Source: Aporhodopirellula sallentina SM41
Lineage (GTDB): Bacteria > Planctomycetota > Planctomycetia > Pirellulales > Pirellulaceae
Length of the DNA: 39,484 nucleotides
Direction of reading: 5' to 3'
Assembly: GCF_000346505.1 (NCBI RefSeq)
Contig: NZ_ANOH01000132.1
Span: 1-39,484, forward strand
The position numbers were made by a program, and so were the translations under genes. The first letter of the stretch is position 1, and every line of letters starts with the position of its first letter. Of this stretch, positions 24,545-32,696 are shown in pieces. The notes below the pieces were generated by a model that did not search any database, was not told the DNA's origin, and was given only the letters and a program-made list of their open reading frames with translations.

Positions 24545-27043
24545 TTATTGCTGTCGAAACAAAGGACTATCGACCACCGCGGCGATGGTGTCCACGACAC
24601 GGAAGTCATGCTCGGCCGACTTCGCGAGAATCCGTTCGATCTCCGCAATATCGTCGGGTTCGGTTCCGTTGGCATACATCAGCAGTTTCTTGACAAAGCA
24701 TCTGACGAACTGAATCTGATTCGCATCACTCTGCATCAACGTTCGAAACTCGGCGATGTCGTGATAGCTGTTTCCATTGCGAAAGGTCGACGAAGCATCA
24801 ATGGGCAATTCAAACCGTGCCTGTTTCCGCTTCTTCGTTTTCTTTGCCGCCTGCGATGGAGTGTCGACCGTCAGTTGGACGTAGTTGTCACGCCACGCGC
24901 CGACCGGATCGAAGTTTTCAAACGCATACCCATATGGGTCGATACTGCGATGACACGAAGCACAGGTATCCTCCGCAATGTGCGCCGCCAAAATATCCTT
25001 GATCGTCTTGGCCTGACGGACGTCGGGTTCTTGAATCTCGACATCACCTGGAGGCGGTGAAGGTTTGATTCCCATGTAATTTTCGAGAACGTAAACCGCC
25101 CGATGAATCGGGGATGTCCCCAGGGTATCGGCAGTCAACGTGAGAAAGGCTCCCATCCCCAACAAACCACCACGCCTGCCATCGGTGAACTGATAACGAC
25201 GCAGCGTGGAATCGTCCGGCACGTCATCGATTCCATAAACCTTAGCGAGGTCAGCGTTGATGAACGAATAGTCGGAGGTCAACATTTCGGGAACCGGCAA
25301 ATTGTTCTCTACCGCATACCGGAAGAACGCCTTGGCCTCAGCAACCATGTCATCGCTCACACTCTTTCGATGGTAATGCGGATAGTGGTCTGGATCGGGC
25401 GCCATGAAATTGATCCGGTCCAACTGCAACCACGCGTGCGGAAACTCATCGAGAAATTCGTCCGCCTTCGCATCACGAATGTACAACTCGACCGCATCTC
25501 GCACGGACTCAAAATCATTCAGTTCGCCTGCCGCAACCTGCTGGCGTAGAACAACCTCTGGCAGCGTACTGCGGAAAAAGTAAGACAGCTTTGTCGCAAA
25601 CCGATCGGCTGGCGTCCCCTCCTCTGGATCAATCAACAAAAACGAGGGGGAAACAAAGATCGCAACGATGCCCTCTTTAAGAGCTTCGATATTTCCGAGT
25701 TCCGCCTTTCGCTGCTCAACGAGTCTGACAAACGGATCGAGTTCACCGTCACGCACCTCTCGTTTCCACGCACGCTCCGCAATTCGTTTGAGAACCTTCT
25801 CGGCATCCTGTACATCAGGAGACGCACCGATCAGATTCACCTGCCGTTGGGGTGGCCATGAATTGTAGAATGGTCCTTCCACGACGGCACCATAAACCCT
25901 CGGCCGAGGCCCACGCCAGTAATCGACCCAGTGGCTCCAATGATTGACACCGAGTTTCCGACGCCCTCCTTTCTTGCGTATTTGAGCGACGACCTCTTCG
26001 TACAACTCGGGATCGTGTTGTTTGATGTGATCGTGGGCGATGGCTTGCTGAAACTTAAAGTTCCCGTTGCCACGCTTACGCAGCCCATCGGTCGGATACG
26101 ATAGCTCGATGCGTGTCCCTTTGGCGAGCCACTCCGTCAACTCGATCTCCTTCATGTCATCGTCTGGAAGATCAAAGACGCGTTCTCGATCACCGAGATG
26201 CACCGCGAGGCGAATCGGATCACCATCGTGGACGCCTGTCATTTCAGCGTCGTAGTAGCCACGATCGATTCCAGTCGCTCGAATTTGAATGTTGTAGTAT
26301 CCGGTTTCCGGAACGCTATCGAAGTTGTCAAAATACATCCGCACCCTCATGTCGCGAAAATCCACGCTGTCCGGGTGACGCACCGCAGACTCACGCCGAC
26401 GAGTTTGCTGGCTCAGCGAGGTCATCTTCAACATTTCGGACGGCACTTCATACCGCTCCGACTCTGGTTTCTCACCGGTCCAAATGACCGCATCGACCAC
26501 ATTGCGAACCGCCGCGATGTACTTTTCGAGATGATACTCGCTGATACCCAGTGCGTCGCCGTTGGTATCGAAACCTTCATGCAATGTATCGCCGAGTAGA
26601 TCCCCGAGCGGAAAGTGCGTCCCGGGATCTTCGATGCCCAATGCGTCACTGATACTGTTGGCAAACTCTCGATTATTCAGCCGTCGAGTGGGGACCGAAC
26701 TTACCGCAGCCTTTTTCTCACCAGCCGCGATAATAACGCGACGAAGATAGCGTGCGATGCGTTCGCGTTCGCTTGGGGTCACGCTCGAATCATCGTTCGG
26801 AGGCATATCTCCGAGTGACACGTACTCCAAACTCGCCTGCCAGTACTCGCGGCTCTCCTCGTTCACGGAGTCGCCGAGCATTTTCAAATGAAACCCTCCT
26901 TCAGGATCACTGCCCGAATGGCATTCCATGCAGTATCGCTGCAAAATCGCATGGTCATTTGCATCAACCGACCCAAGCAACCCCACGCACGCCAACAGGA
27001 TTGCGATCGACACCCTGCTGCGTCCCACCGAGTAGTTACGCAT
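24545..27043 (-). CDS. Secreted cytochrome c-type protein of the DUF1587/1592/1588/1585 family
   Basis: An 832-aa multi-domain planctomycete protein. The ATG at 27043 overlaps the end of the upstream DUF1552 gene by eight bases (ATGCGTAA), indicating translational coupling; a frame to 27091 is less likely. A signal peptide (hydrophobic RVSIAILLACVGLLGSVDA) precedes a c-type heme motif C38-M-E-C-H42. A second CxxCH (CASCH in TCASCHRSIDPYGYAF) lies in the DUF1588 part near residue 680. Between them are DUF1587-like, a carbohydrate-binding-like insertion (around YYNIQIRATGIDRGYYDAE), DUF1595 and DUF1592 segments. DUF1585 closes the protein. It is presumed to be a periplasmic electron-transfer or oxidase component linked to carbohydrate breakdown; the reaction is unknown. 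Confidence 0.9.
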   Translation of the reverse strand: MRNYSVGRSRVSIAILLACVGLLGSVDANDHAILQRYCMECHSGSDPEGGFHLKMLGDSVNEESREYWQASLEYVSLGDMPPNDDSSVTPSERERIARYLRRVIIAAGEKKAAVSSVPTRRLNNREFANSISDALGIEDPGTHFPLGDLLGDTLHEGFDTNGDALGISEYHLEKYIAAVRNVVDAVIWTGEKPESERYEVPSEMLKMTSLSQQTRRRESAVRHPDSVDFRDMRVRMYFDNFDSVPETGYYNIQIRATGIDRGYYDAEMTGVHDGDPIRLAVHLGDRERVFDLPDDDMKEIELTEWLAKGTRIELSYPTDGLRKRGNGNFKFQQAIAHDHIKQHDPELYEEVVAQIRKKGGRRKLGVNHWSHWVDYWRGPRPRVYGAVVEGPFYNSWPPQRQVNLIGASPDVQDAEKVLKRIAERAWKREVRDGELDPFVRLVEQRKAELGNIEALKEGIVAIFVSPSFLLIDPEEGTPADRFATKLSYFFRSTLPEVVLRQQVAAGELNDFESVRDAVELYIRDAKADEFLDEFPHAWLQLDRINFMAPDPDHYPHYHRKSVSDDMVAEAKAFFRYAVENNLPVPEMLTSDYSFINADLAKVYGIDDVPDDSTLRRYQFTDGRRGGLLGMGAFLTLTADTLGTSPIHRAVYVLENYMGIKPSPPPGDVEIQEPDVRQAKTIKDILAAHIAEDTCASCHRSIDPYGYAFENFDPVGAWRDNYVQLTVDTPSQAAKKTKKRKQARFELPIDASSTFRNGNSYHDIAEFRTLMQSDANQIQFVRCFVKKLLMYANGTEPDDIAEIERILAKSAEHDFRVVDTIAAVVDSPLFRQQ

Positions 27044-28319
27044 ATTCAAGATCGAAACTCCCGGTGCTAAGGTTGAATCGGTCACGCTCAATCCCGAACC
27101 GCTGCATCAGGGTGACGAACAAATTGCACAACGGCATGTTGTTCCCCGCCGGGCTTCGCGTATCGACATGCCCGAGGTGATTGAAGCCGCCTCCGGCGAC
27201 CAAGATCGGCAGGTTGCGGTTGGAGTGTGTGCCGCCGTACCCCATTCCGCTGCCAAAGAGAATCACGGTGTGGTCGAGCAAACTTCCATCAGCATTCGGT
27301 TCGTCGATTTCGTCGAGTTGCTTCATAAATCGCGACAACTGTTCGATCTGAAAGGACTCGATCGCAACGAGTTCAGACACAACCTGCTCGTCCTTTCCGT
27401 TGTGCGTGCACGCGTGATACCCTCGCGTCACCCCGTTCACGTCGGTGTATCCGAGTTCGTTCGGAAACGCGATGGTGGCAACGCGAGTAAGGTCCGTTTG
27501 AAAAGCATACGCGACCATATCGAATATCGCGTTGTATCGTCGGATGATCGTCGCTTCCCCTTGGAGGTGATGCGAAATATCGTACTCCGGCTTGTCACGC
27601 CCGACCCAATCATGGCGGGTTTGAATCCGCTGCTCCAACTCACGAATCGACGTTCCAAATTGATCGAGACGCTCTCGGTCAGCGACGCTCGCCCGCGACT
27701 TCACATCGGCAAACTGTTCTCCGACCGCGTCGAGGATGCTGCTGTTTCGCTCGAGCGTTTGAACCTGCTCTCGTTTCGCTTGTTCACTGAGATTCAGAAA
27801 CAAATGCTCGAACATCTTCTCAGGATTCGTGAACGGTTTCAGCTCAACTCCGTTGGCATTCCACACCATCCGGATTCCAGTCTGCAATGCCGCATGGATC
27901 GATGGAAAACGAACGTCGTCGCCGATATGCCTGGCAATCAACTGATCAATCGACATATTTTTTTCGGCAAACGCGTGACTGGTCTCGGGCAACACACCGC
28001 TGAGAAACGCAATCTCCCGACCGTGGCCGCTCTTCATCCCATGGTCGGTATGAGACAGCACGGTAAATCGATCTCGCACCCACTCGAGCGGCTGCAACGT
28101 TCGAGACATGGTGTAGTCAGTCCCGAAATCACGCGGAAAAAAATTGGGCGGATGCATTCCCAAAGGATTCCCCACAACGAGAAATCGCAACGGTGCCGCG
28201 ACTGTGTCGGACCGCCTCTCTCGCGCGCGAACTTCACTCCCTCGAGCAACTGACTCGAGCCGCGGCAGCGCCAGTGCACCGCCAAGCCCCTGCAAAATCG
28301 ACCGACGAGAAAACGACAT
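27036..28319 (-). CDS. DUF1552 protein with twin-arginine signal
   Basis: A 427-aa DUF1552 protein. The ATG at 28319 puts SFSRRSILQGLGGALALP at the N-terminus, a Tat signal (SRRxxLxG), so it is exported folded through TatC. The body shows the usual DUF1552 blocks: GNPLGMHPPNFFP, SHTDHGMKSGHGREIAFLSG, a long helical region (about 165-250), and near the end ILFGSGMGYGGTHSNRNLPILVAGGG. The fold is related to the alkaline-phosphatase/sulfatase-like or DUF1501 type in general annotation, but no activity is proven. It is the first gene of a three-gene operon: its stop overlaps the start of the DUF1592 cytochrome, and DUF1552/DUF1592 pairs are a recurrent planctomycete arrangement. A sulfatase follows. 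Confidence 0.92.
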   Translation of the reverse strand: MSFSRRSILQGLGGALALPRLESVARGSEVRARERRSDTVAAPLRFLVVGNPLGMHPPNFFPRDFGTDYTMSRTLQPLEWVRDRFTVLSHTDHGMKSGHGREIAFLSGVLPETSHAFAEKNMSIDQLIARHIGDDVRFPSIHAALQTGIRMVWNANGVELKPFTNPEKMFEHLFLNLSEQAKREQVQTLERNSSILDAVGEQFADVKSRASVADRERLDQFGTSIRELEQRIQTRHDWVGRDKPEYDISHHLQGEATIIRRYNAIFDMVAYAFQTDLTRVATIAFPNELGYTDVNGVTRGYHACTHNGKDEQVVSELVAIESFQIEQLSRFMKQLDEIDEPNADGSLLDHTVILFGSGMGYGGTHSNRNLPILVAGGGFNHLGHVDTRSPAGNNMPLCNLFVTLMQRFGIERDRFNLSTGSFDLEYA

Positions 28320-28854
28320 AATTCCTACTCTCTTTGAAAGGCACATCGGCCGGCAGATCGAAATCACAACTCATTTCCGGCTCACGAATAGCCAGCTCAG
28401 GAATTCAAAACCGGATCGGATGCACACCACACTTCGTTGGCTCGATGCCTTCCGTCAGCTATCAATCGGAGTGTTTGCCCCGCGAGTCATCCTTCGGCCA
28501 GGATTCCACCAGTCTATCTGCCCGAGCGGCGACAACCTGCCGCACTTTTTGCACAAATTTCGCAAGGAATTTGTCGTCTCTATTCCGAGCGTCTCTATTT
28601 CAAACCGATTCGACAACTCATTCGCCGCTCGGCGATTCACGCGGTAGATACGTGAAAACCGTGCGAGCGTCTGGCGGCGACTCGAATCCCCTCAGGTTCT
28701 TCTGCAGCCTCATCGCGTGAACGGCCCGTTCGCTTTACCCCGCCCGTGATTCATTCGAGATCACCGGAATTTCAGAACCGAACTCGATCGCTCTCCGGTG
28801 ACGCTATCATAACCAAGCATTCATCACCTCGATTCACACTCCCGTGCAACAACC
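28320..28854. other. Divergent intergenic region with a hairpin near the sulfatase start
   Basis: This 535-base region lies between the DUF1552 operon (minus) and the third sulfatase (plus). No convincing gene is seen. TCACCGGA (28761-28768) and TCCGGTGA (28794-28801) form an 8-bp perfect inverted repeat about 55 bases before the sulfatase ATG, possibly in its leader or an operator. I see no -24/-12 promoter in it. Confidence 0.45.
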
Positions 28855-30315
28855 ATGTCACAGCCCGCTGAGCGTTTTTGGATTTTCACAATCGCCGTCT
28901 TCGCAATCACTCTTGGTTCGTATCCATCACTGGCAGAGGATAGACCTCAGCAACCCAACGTCGTTCTTTTCGTTTCAGACGACCACGGGCTCGACGCTCT
29001 TGGTTGTTATGGAAACCCTGTCATCCAAACGCCGAACATGGACCAACTCGCCGAGGACGGAGTCCGTTTCACACGTGCCTACTGCACCAGTGCGAGTTGT
29101 GCAGCGAGCCGAAGCGTGATCCTGACCGGCCAATTCGGACACGCCACCGGATCGTATGGTCACGTTCACGACTACCATCACTTCAGCACGTTTGACAACG
29201 TCAAATCTTTGCCCGTCATGCTTGAAAAGGCGGGATACCGAACGACGCGAATCGGAAAATACCACCTTGCTCCCGATTCGGTATATCGTTTCCAAAAAAC
29301 GCTCGACGTTGATCCTCGGAGCACCGTCGAAATGGCCGATGCCTGCCAACAAACGATCGCATCCGATCAGCCGTTCTTTCTTTACTTCTGCCCCGACGAT
29401 CCACACCGCGGCCACCCATTCACGCCTGCGGTTTGGAGCGATCCGAATTCGTTCGGCAATCGTCCGGAAGGGTATCCGGGAGTGAAGACGGTAACCTACC
29501 AACCCGATGAGGTTCTCGTTCCACCGTTTCTTCCCGACACGGAACAATGCCGCGAAGAGCTAGCGCAGTACTACCAATCGGTCTCACGTATCGATCAAGG
29601 ACTCGGACGCCTGATGAAACTGATCGACGAAGCAGGCAAATCAGAAAACACAATCATCATTTACCTCTCCGATAATGGCATCGCGTTCCCGGGTGCGAAG
29701 ACCACCGTTTACGAACCAGGAATCCACCTACCGTTGATCGTGAAGGATCCGAGGTCTGAAAAAACGGGATCCGTCAATCACGCGATGGTCACATGGGCCG
29801 ACCTCACCCCAACGATTCTCGAAATGACCGGCACGGCCGTCGATCCCAATCGGTTCCAAGGACACAGCTTCGCAGGCATCTTAGACCAGTCCTCACCGGA
29901 AGGATGGGACCGGATGTTCGCCGCCCACAACTTTCATGAACTCACCATGTACTACCCCATGAGAGTCATCCGCCAAGGCGATCACAAACTGATTTGGAAT
30001 ATCGCATACGGGCTCAGCTATCCATTCGCATCGGACCTGTGGGCATCATCGACGTGGCAAGGTATTCATCGAACCGAAGCCACTCATTTTGGAAAGCGTT
30101 TGGTTTCCGCATATTTGTTCCGACCGGAATTCGAGCTCTACGATCTATCATCGGATCCGGATGAACTCAAAAACCTTGCGAGCGATCCGAAACACGCCGA
30201 TTTGCTCGAGAAACTCAAAGGCGAACTCAAAGAATTTCAAATTGAGACGAAAGATCCTTGGCAAATTCAATGGAACAATGAGAGCCAAGTGCAAGGCACC
30301 GGCGTGGGACTGTAG
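28855..30315 (+). CDS. Secreted sulfatase with CAASR active-site motif
   Basis: A 486-aa sulfatase. Signal peptide 1-27 (FWIFTIAVFAITLGSYPSLA). Metal ligands are in FVSDDHGLDALGCYG (Asp42, Asp43). The formylglycine motif is C82-A-A-S-R86, an allowed Ala form of C-x-P/A-x-R. Distal blocks are IGKYHLAPDSVYRF and IIYLSDNGIAFPGAKTTVYEPG, both typical of the sulfamidase-like (heparan N-sulfatase related) branch. The protein has the usual length and an intact C-terminal subdomain. It is monocistronic on the plus strand, divergent from the DUF1552 operon, and is the last polysaccharide gene before the sigma-54 island. Confidence 0.93.
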   Translation: MSQPAERFWIFTIAVFAITLGSYPSLAEDRPQQPNVVLFVSDDHGLDALGCYGNPVIQTPNMDQLAEDGVRFTRAYCTSASCAASRSVILTGQFGHATGSYGHVHDYHHFSTFDNVKSLPVMLEKAGYRTTRIGKYHLAPDSVYRFQKTLDVDPRSTVEMADACQQTIASDQPFFLYFCPDDPHRGHPFTPAVWSDPNSFGNRPEGYPGVKTVTYQPDEVLVPPFLPDTEQCREELAQYYQSVSRIDQGLGRLMKLIDEAGKSENTIIIYLSDNGIAFPGAKTTVYEPGIHLPLIVKDPRSEKTGSVNHAMVTWADLTPTILEMTGTAVDPNRFQGHSFAGILDQSSPEGWDRMFAAHNFHELTMYYPMRVIRQGDHKLIWNIAYGLSYPFASDLWASSTWQGIHRTEATHFGKRLVSAYLFRPEFELYDLSSDPDELKNLASDPKHADLLEKLKGELKEFQIETKDPWQIQWNNESQVQGTGVGL

Positions 30316-30381
30316 TTCACGTCCGGCACGACGTAGTGCGTTCACTCCTGCCTTGTCGATCCGTGCGACACCTTTCCCATC

Positions 30382-30397
30382 CGTGCGTTCGTGCCCA
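30382..30397 (+). promoter_or_regulatory. Candidate activator half-site upstream of nitroreductase
   Basis: CGTGC-GTTCGT-GCCCA matches the left arm and spacing, and 3 of 5 bases of the right arm, of the CGTGC-N6-GCACG repeats found near the regulator and stress-protein genes. A second CCGTGCG occurs 20 bases upstream (30361-30367). It is about 55-70 bases ahead of the -24 box. Confidence 0.3.
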
Positions 30398-30448
30398 CTT
30401 CATAGTCAAAATCGCACCACCATGTCTCGGTTTACATGGCAATTTGAA

Positions 30449-30465
30449 GCGGCATGATCGTTGCA
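30449..30465 (+). promoter_or_regulatory. Sigma-54 (-24/-12) promoter of the nitroreductase gene
   Basis: GCGGCATGATCGTTGCA: GG at 30451-30452 and GC at 30463-30464 are separated by exactly 10 bases, with a full TTGCA -12 box. The -24 box matches GGCA. The predicted start near 30475 gives a ~45-base leader to the ATG at 30520. Confidence 0.65.
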
Positions 30466-30519
30466 TCCCCATTCACGTGAGCATCCAACTCGCGCGCAAA
30501 TGTAATGGGGAGAAAAGCA

Positions 30520-31530
30520 ATGACGACCACATGTCAAGATGCCGCAATGCGTCGGCGTTCCAGCAATCTCAACAAACGCCTGCGAGGTGCGGTAGAGTTT
30601 GCCGTTTTGGCTCCGTCGAGCCACAACACGCAACCGTGGAAATTCCGGATCGTTCGCGATGGCATCGAACTTTATGCCGACCGTGATCGAGCGCTTCCGG
30701 TAGTGGATCCACACGACCGAGAACTTACGATCAGTTGTGGTGCGGCACTCTATCACCTTCGACTTGCGTTGAACTGTGATTCACTGGCCACGCTTATCCA
30801 TGTACTTCCTTCCGCCGATCACCCCGACCTGCTCGCTCGGTTGCGGGTCAGTGGGCCTCACACTCCGGATGAAGACGAACAAGAATTGTTTCGGGCAATC
30901 GCGCACCGGCGAACCAATCGACAACCATTCGACCACCGAAACGTTCCTCTTTCGATCTTTGACGAATGGTACCTGGACCTGAAAGAACATAATTGTTGGT
31001 TGCAACTCGTCGAAGACAAGACGCAAAAGCACATCATCGCCGACCTAATATCCGAAGGCGATCGCCTGCAGGGCAGCGACCGGCGTTTTCGTCGTGAATT
31101 GTCTCAATGGGTTCATCCCAATCGCACGTCATGTCGCGACGGAATGCCGGGCTACGCACATGGAATAAACATGATCGCATCGTACCTGGGTCCACTGATG
31201 GTTCGCACATTCGATTGGGGCGAAGGACAGGCGGCCAAAGATCGTCAATTGGCCGAGGGGTCGCCCTTGCTCGCGATCATTGGAACCCAAGACGATACCC
31301 CGGAAGCCTGGATGTCGACCGGACAAGCCTTGGCCAAAATGCTACTCCGAGGCACGTCCCGTGGCTTGTCAGCATCGTTCTTGAATCAACCCATCGAAGT
31401 CACCTCTCTCAGACCGGAGATCGAGGATCAGTGTGATGAAAAAGGCTTCCCGCAGATTCTCCTGAGATGGGGTTACGGCCGGGAGGTGCCGGCAACTCCC
31501 CGGCGCAGTGTCGAAGAGGTCTTGGTGTGA
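30520..31530 (+). CDS. Acg-family (nitroreductase-like) FMN-binding oxidoreductase
   Basis: A 336-aa protein. The ATG at 30520 is preceded by GGGGAG (30507-30512, seven-base gap), so it is preferred over an ATG at 30505. The N-terminal block LAPSSHNTQPWKFRI (about 29-43) is the flavin-phosphate-binding signature of nitroreductases; HRRTNRQPF is the second typical block, and GWGYGRE-like RWGYGREVPATPRR ends the fold. The length (two nitroreductase-like halves) and motifs fit the Acg family, first known from the DosR hypoxia regulon of mycobacteria, which may bind flavin without reducing nitro compounds. A sigma-54 promoter lies directly upstream, so it is likely induced by the NtrC-type regulator encoded at 32697-34142. 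Confidence 0.82.
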   Translation: MTTTCQDAAMRRRSSNLNKRLRGAVEFAVLAPSSHNTQPWKFRIVRDGIELYADRDRALPVVDPHDRELTISCGAALYHLRLALNCDSLATLIHVLPSADHPDLLARLRVSGPHTPDEDEQELFRAIAHRRTNRQPFDHRNVPLSIFDEWYLDLKEHNCWLQLVEDKTQKHIIADLISEGDRLQGSDRRFRRELSQWVHPNRTSCRDGMPGYAHGINMIASYLGPLMVRTFDWGEGQAAKDRQLAEGSPLLAIIGTQDDTPEAWMSTGQALAKMLLRGTSRGLSASFLNQPIEVTSLRPEIEDQCDEKGFPQILLRWGYGREVPATPRRSVEEVLV

Positions 31531-31553
31531 CACGCTTTCGACACACACCTAAC

Positions 31554-31628
31554 ATGATGTAGCCGATGTCGCCAGAATTCGGTGGCCTGAATCTGCGGGC
31601 CTGAATTTGCGAACCCGCATTCTGGCGA
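31554..31628 (+). repeat. Dispersed repeat, copy D, with perfect 10-bp stem
   Basis: The core TGATGTAGCCGATGTCGCC matches copy A, and GTCGCCAGAATTCGGT matches copy B. TCGCCAGAAT (31569-31578) and ATTCTGGCGA (31619-31628) are perfect 10-bp inverted arms around 40 bases. The CTAGAGC end is missing. It lies in the 128-base gap between the convergent nitroreductase and K+ channel genes and may end both transcripts. Confidence 0.7.
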
Positions 31629-31658
31629 ATCTTTTCGCAGCATGGCTTCGAAACCCTC

Positions 31659-32681
31659 TCAATCGGCCCGCTGATACTTCGTACGAAACTCGCTGATATC
31701 TCCACTACGTCCCATCAACATCAACGTGTCGCCAGCATGAATCAATTGCGCGGCGTCGGGGTTGAAGACGAGTTGTTCGTCTTTGGTTTGAATCGCCACG
31801 ATCAGCAGTTTATGGTCGCGGTGCGCATCGGTTGCCCCAACTGACATGCCAACAAGCCCACTCAACTCATCGACACACAATTCATCCAACTCGAGGTCAG
31901 CGAACTCGCGCTGAGACAACAACTCGATTAGGTCGGCCGTCGTGGGTCTGGTAATCACACGGGCCATTTGACGCGATCCCACCACCGTCGGCATCACCAC
32001 ACGATCGGCCCCGGCCTGGCGCAGTTTCTTTTCGGTGCTGCGTTGATCCGCTCTCGCCACGATTTGAATTTTTGAGTTGAGATTTCGCGCCGTCAGAGTC
32101 AGGAACACGTTTTCCGCGTCACCCGACAAGGCAGCCACCAACGTTCGAGCACGCTCGATTCCGACGGATTCCAACGTCGCTTCCTCGGTTGCATCGCCCG
32201 TTATACACGGGAATTCAAGAAGATCCGCTTCTCGAATCCGTTCGCCGTTGCTTTCAATGATGACAACGGTTCTTCCCTGCGACCGCAGGTCTTCGGCCAG
32301 ACTATGCCCCATCCGTCCGAAACCACAAATGATGACGTGGTTATTCATGTCAGCGATTTCTGCGGTCATTCGACGAAGTCCGATTAGACGATCAATTTCA
32401 CCGGCCAAGAGCAGTTGGATTAACCCACCGAAGGTGTACGCCGCAGCAGACATCCCGATCAAAATGACGAAGACGGTGAACAACTGCAACGCCGGCGAGA
32501 GCGAACTGGACTCACTATATCCCACCGTGGAGATCGTGATCACTACCATCCAGATCGATTCGAGCCACCCGTAATCGCCGACGTAGCGATACCCGGTTAC
32601 CGCGACGGCGAACACGAACGCGAGCAGCACACCGCCGGCTGCGATCCGTTCAATCGGGGTTTTCCCCGGAAACGCCGTCAC
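31659..32681 (-). CDS. Potassium channel with RCK (TrkA-N/TrkA-C) domains
   Basis: A 340-aa two-helix K+ channel subunit. TM1 is at about 15-32. The pore loop has the selectivity filter T52-V-G-Y-S56 (ISTVGYSE), with Ser in place of the more usual Gly or Asp after Tyr. TM2 is at about 63-85. The RCK_N/Rossmann domain starts NHVIICGFGRMGHSLAEDL (about 114-230) and binds NAD or a nucleotide, and an RCK_C domain (about 255-335) ends the protein. It should conduct K+ across the inner membrane under ligand control. The GTG start is 15 bases after the stop of the sigma-54 regulator, so it is the third gene of that operon (kinase, regulator, channel) and shares its promoter. Confidence 0.93.
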   Translation of the reverse strand: MTAFPGKTPIERIAAGGVLLAFVFAVAVTGYRYVGDYGWLESIWMVVITISTVGYSESSSLSPALQLFTVFVILIGMSAAAYTFGGLIQLLLAGEIDRLIGLRRMTAEIADMNNHVIICGFGRMGHSLAEDLRSQGRTVVIIESNGERIREADLLEFPCITGDATEEATLESVGIERARTLVAALSGDAENVFLTLTARNLNSKIQIVARADQRSTEKKLRQAGADRVVMPTVVGSRQMARVITRPTTADLIELLSQREFADLELDELCVDELSGLVGMSVGATDAHRDHKLLIVAIQTKDEQLVFNPDAAQLIHAGDTLMLMGRSGDISEFRTKYQRAD

Positions 32682-32696
32682 GGACTTTTCACCCGA

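Noticed and set aside
27168-28253. 361-codon open frame on the plus strand opposite the DUF1552 gene
   Set aside because: No domain, no signal and no ribosome site; the opposite strand encodes a well-conserved family. It is a codon-bias shadow.
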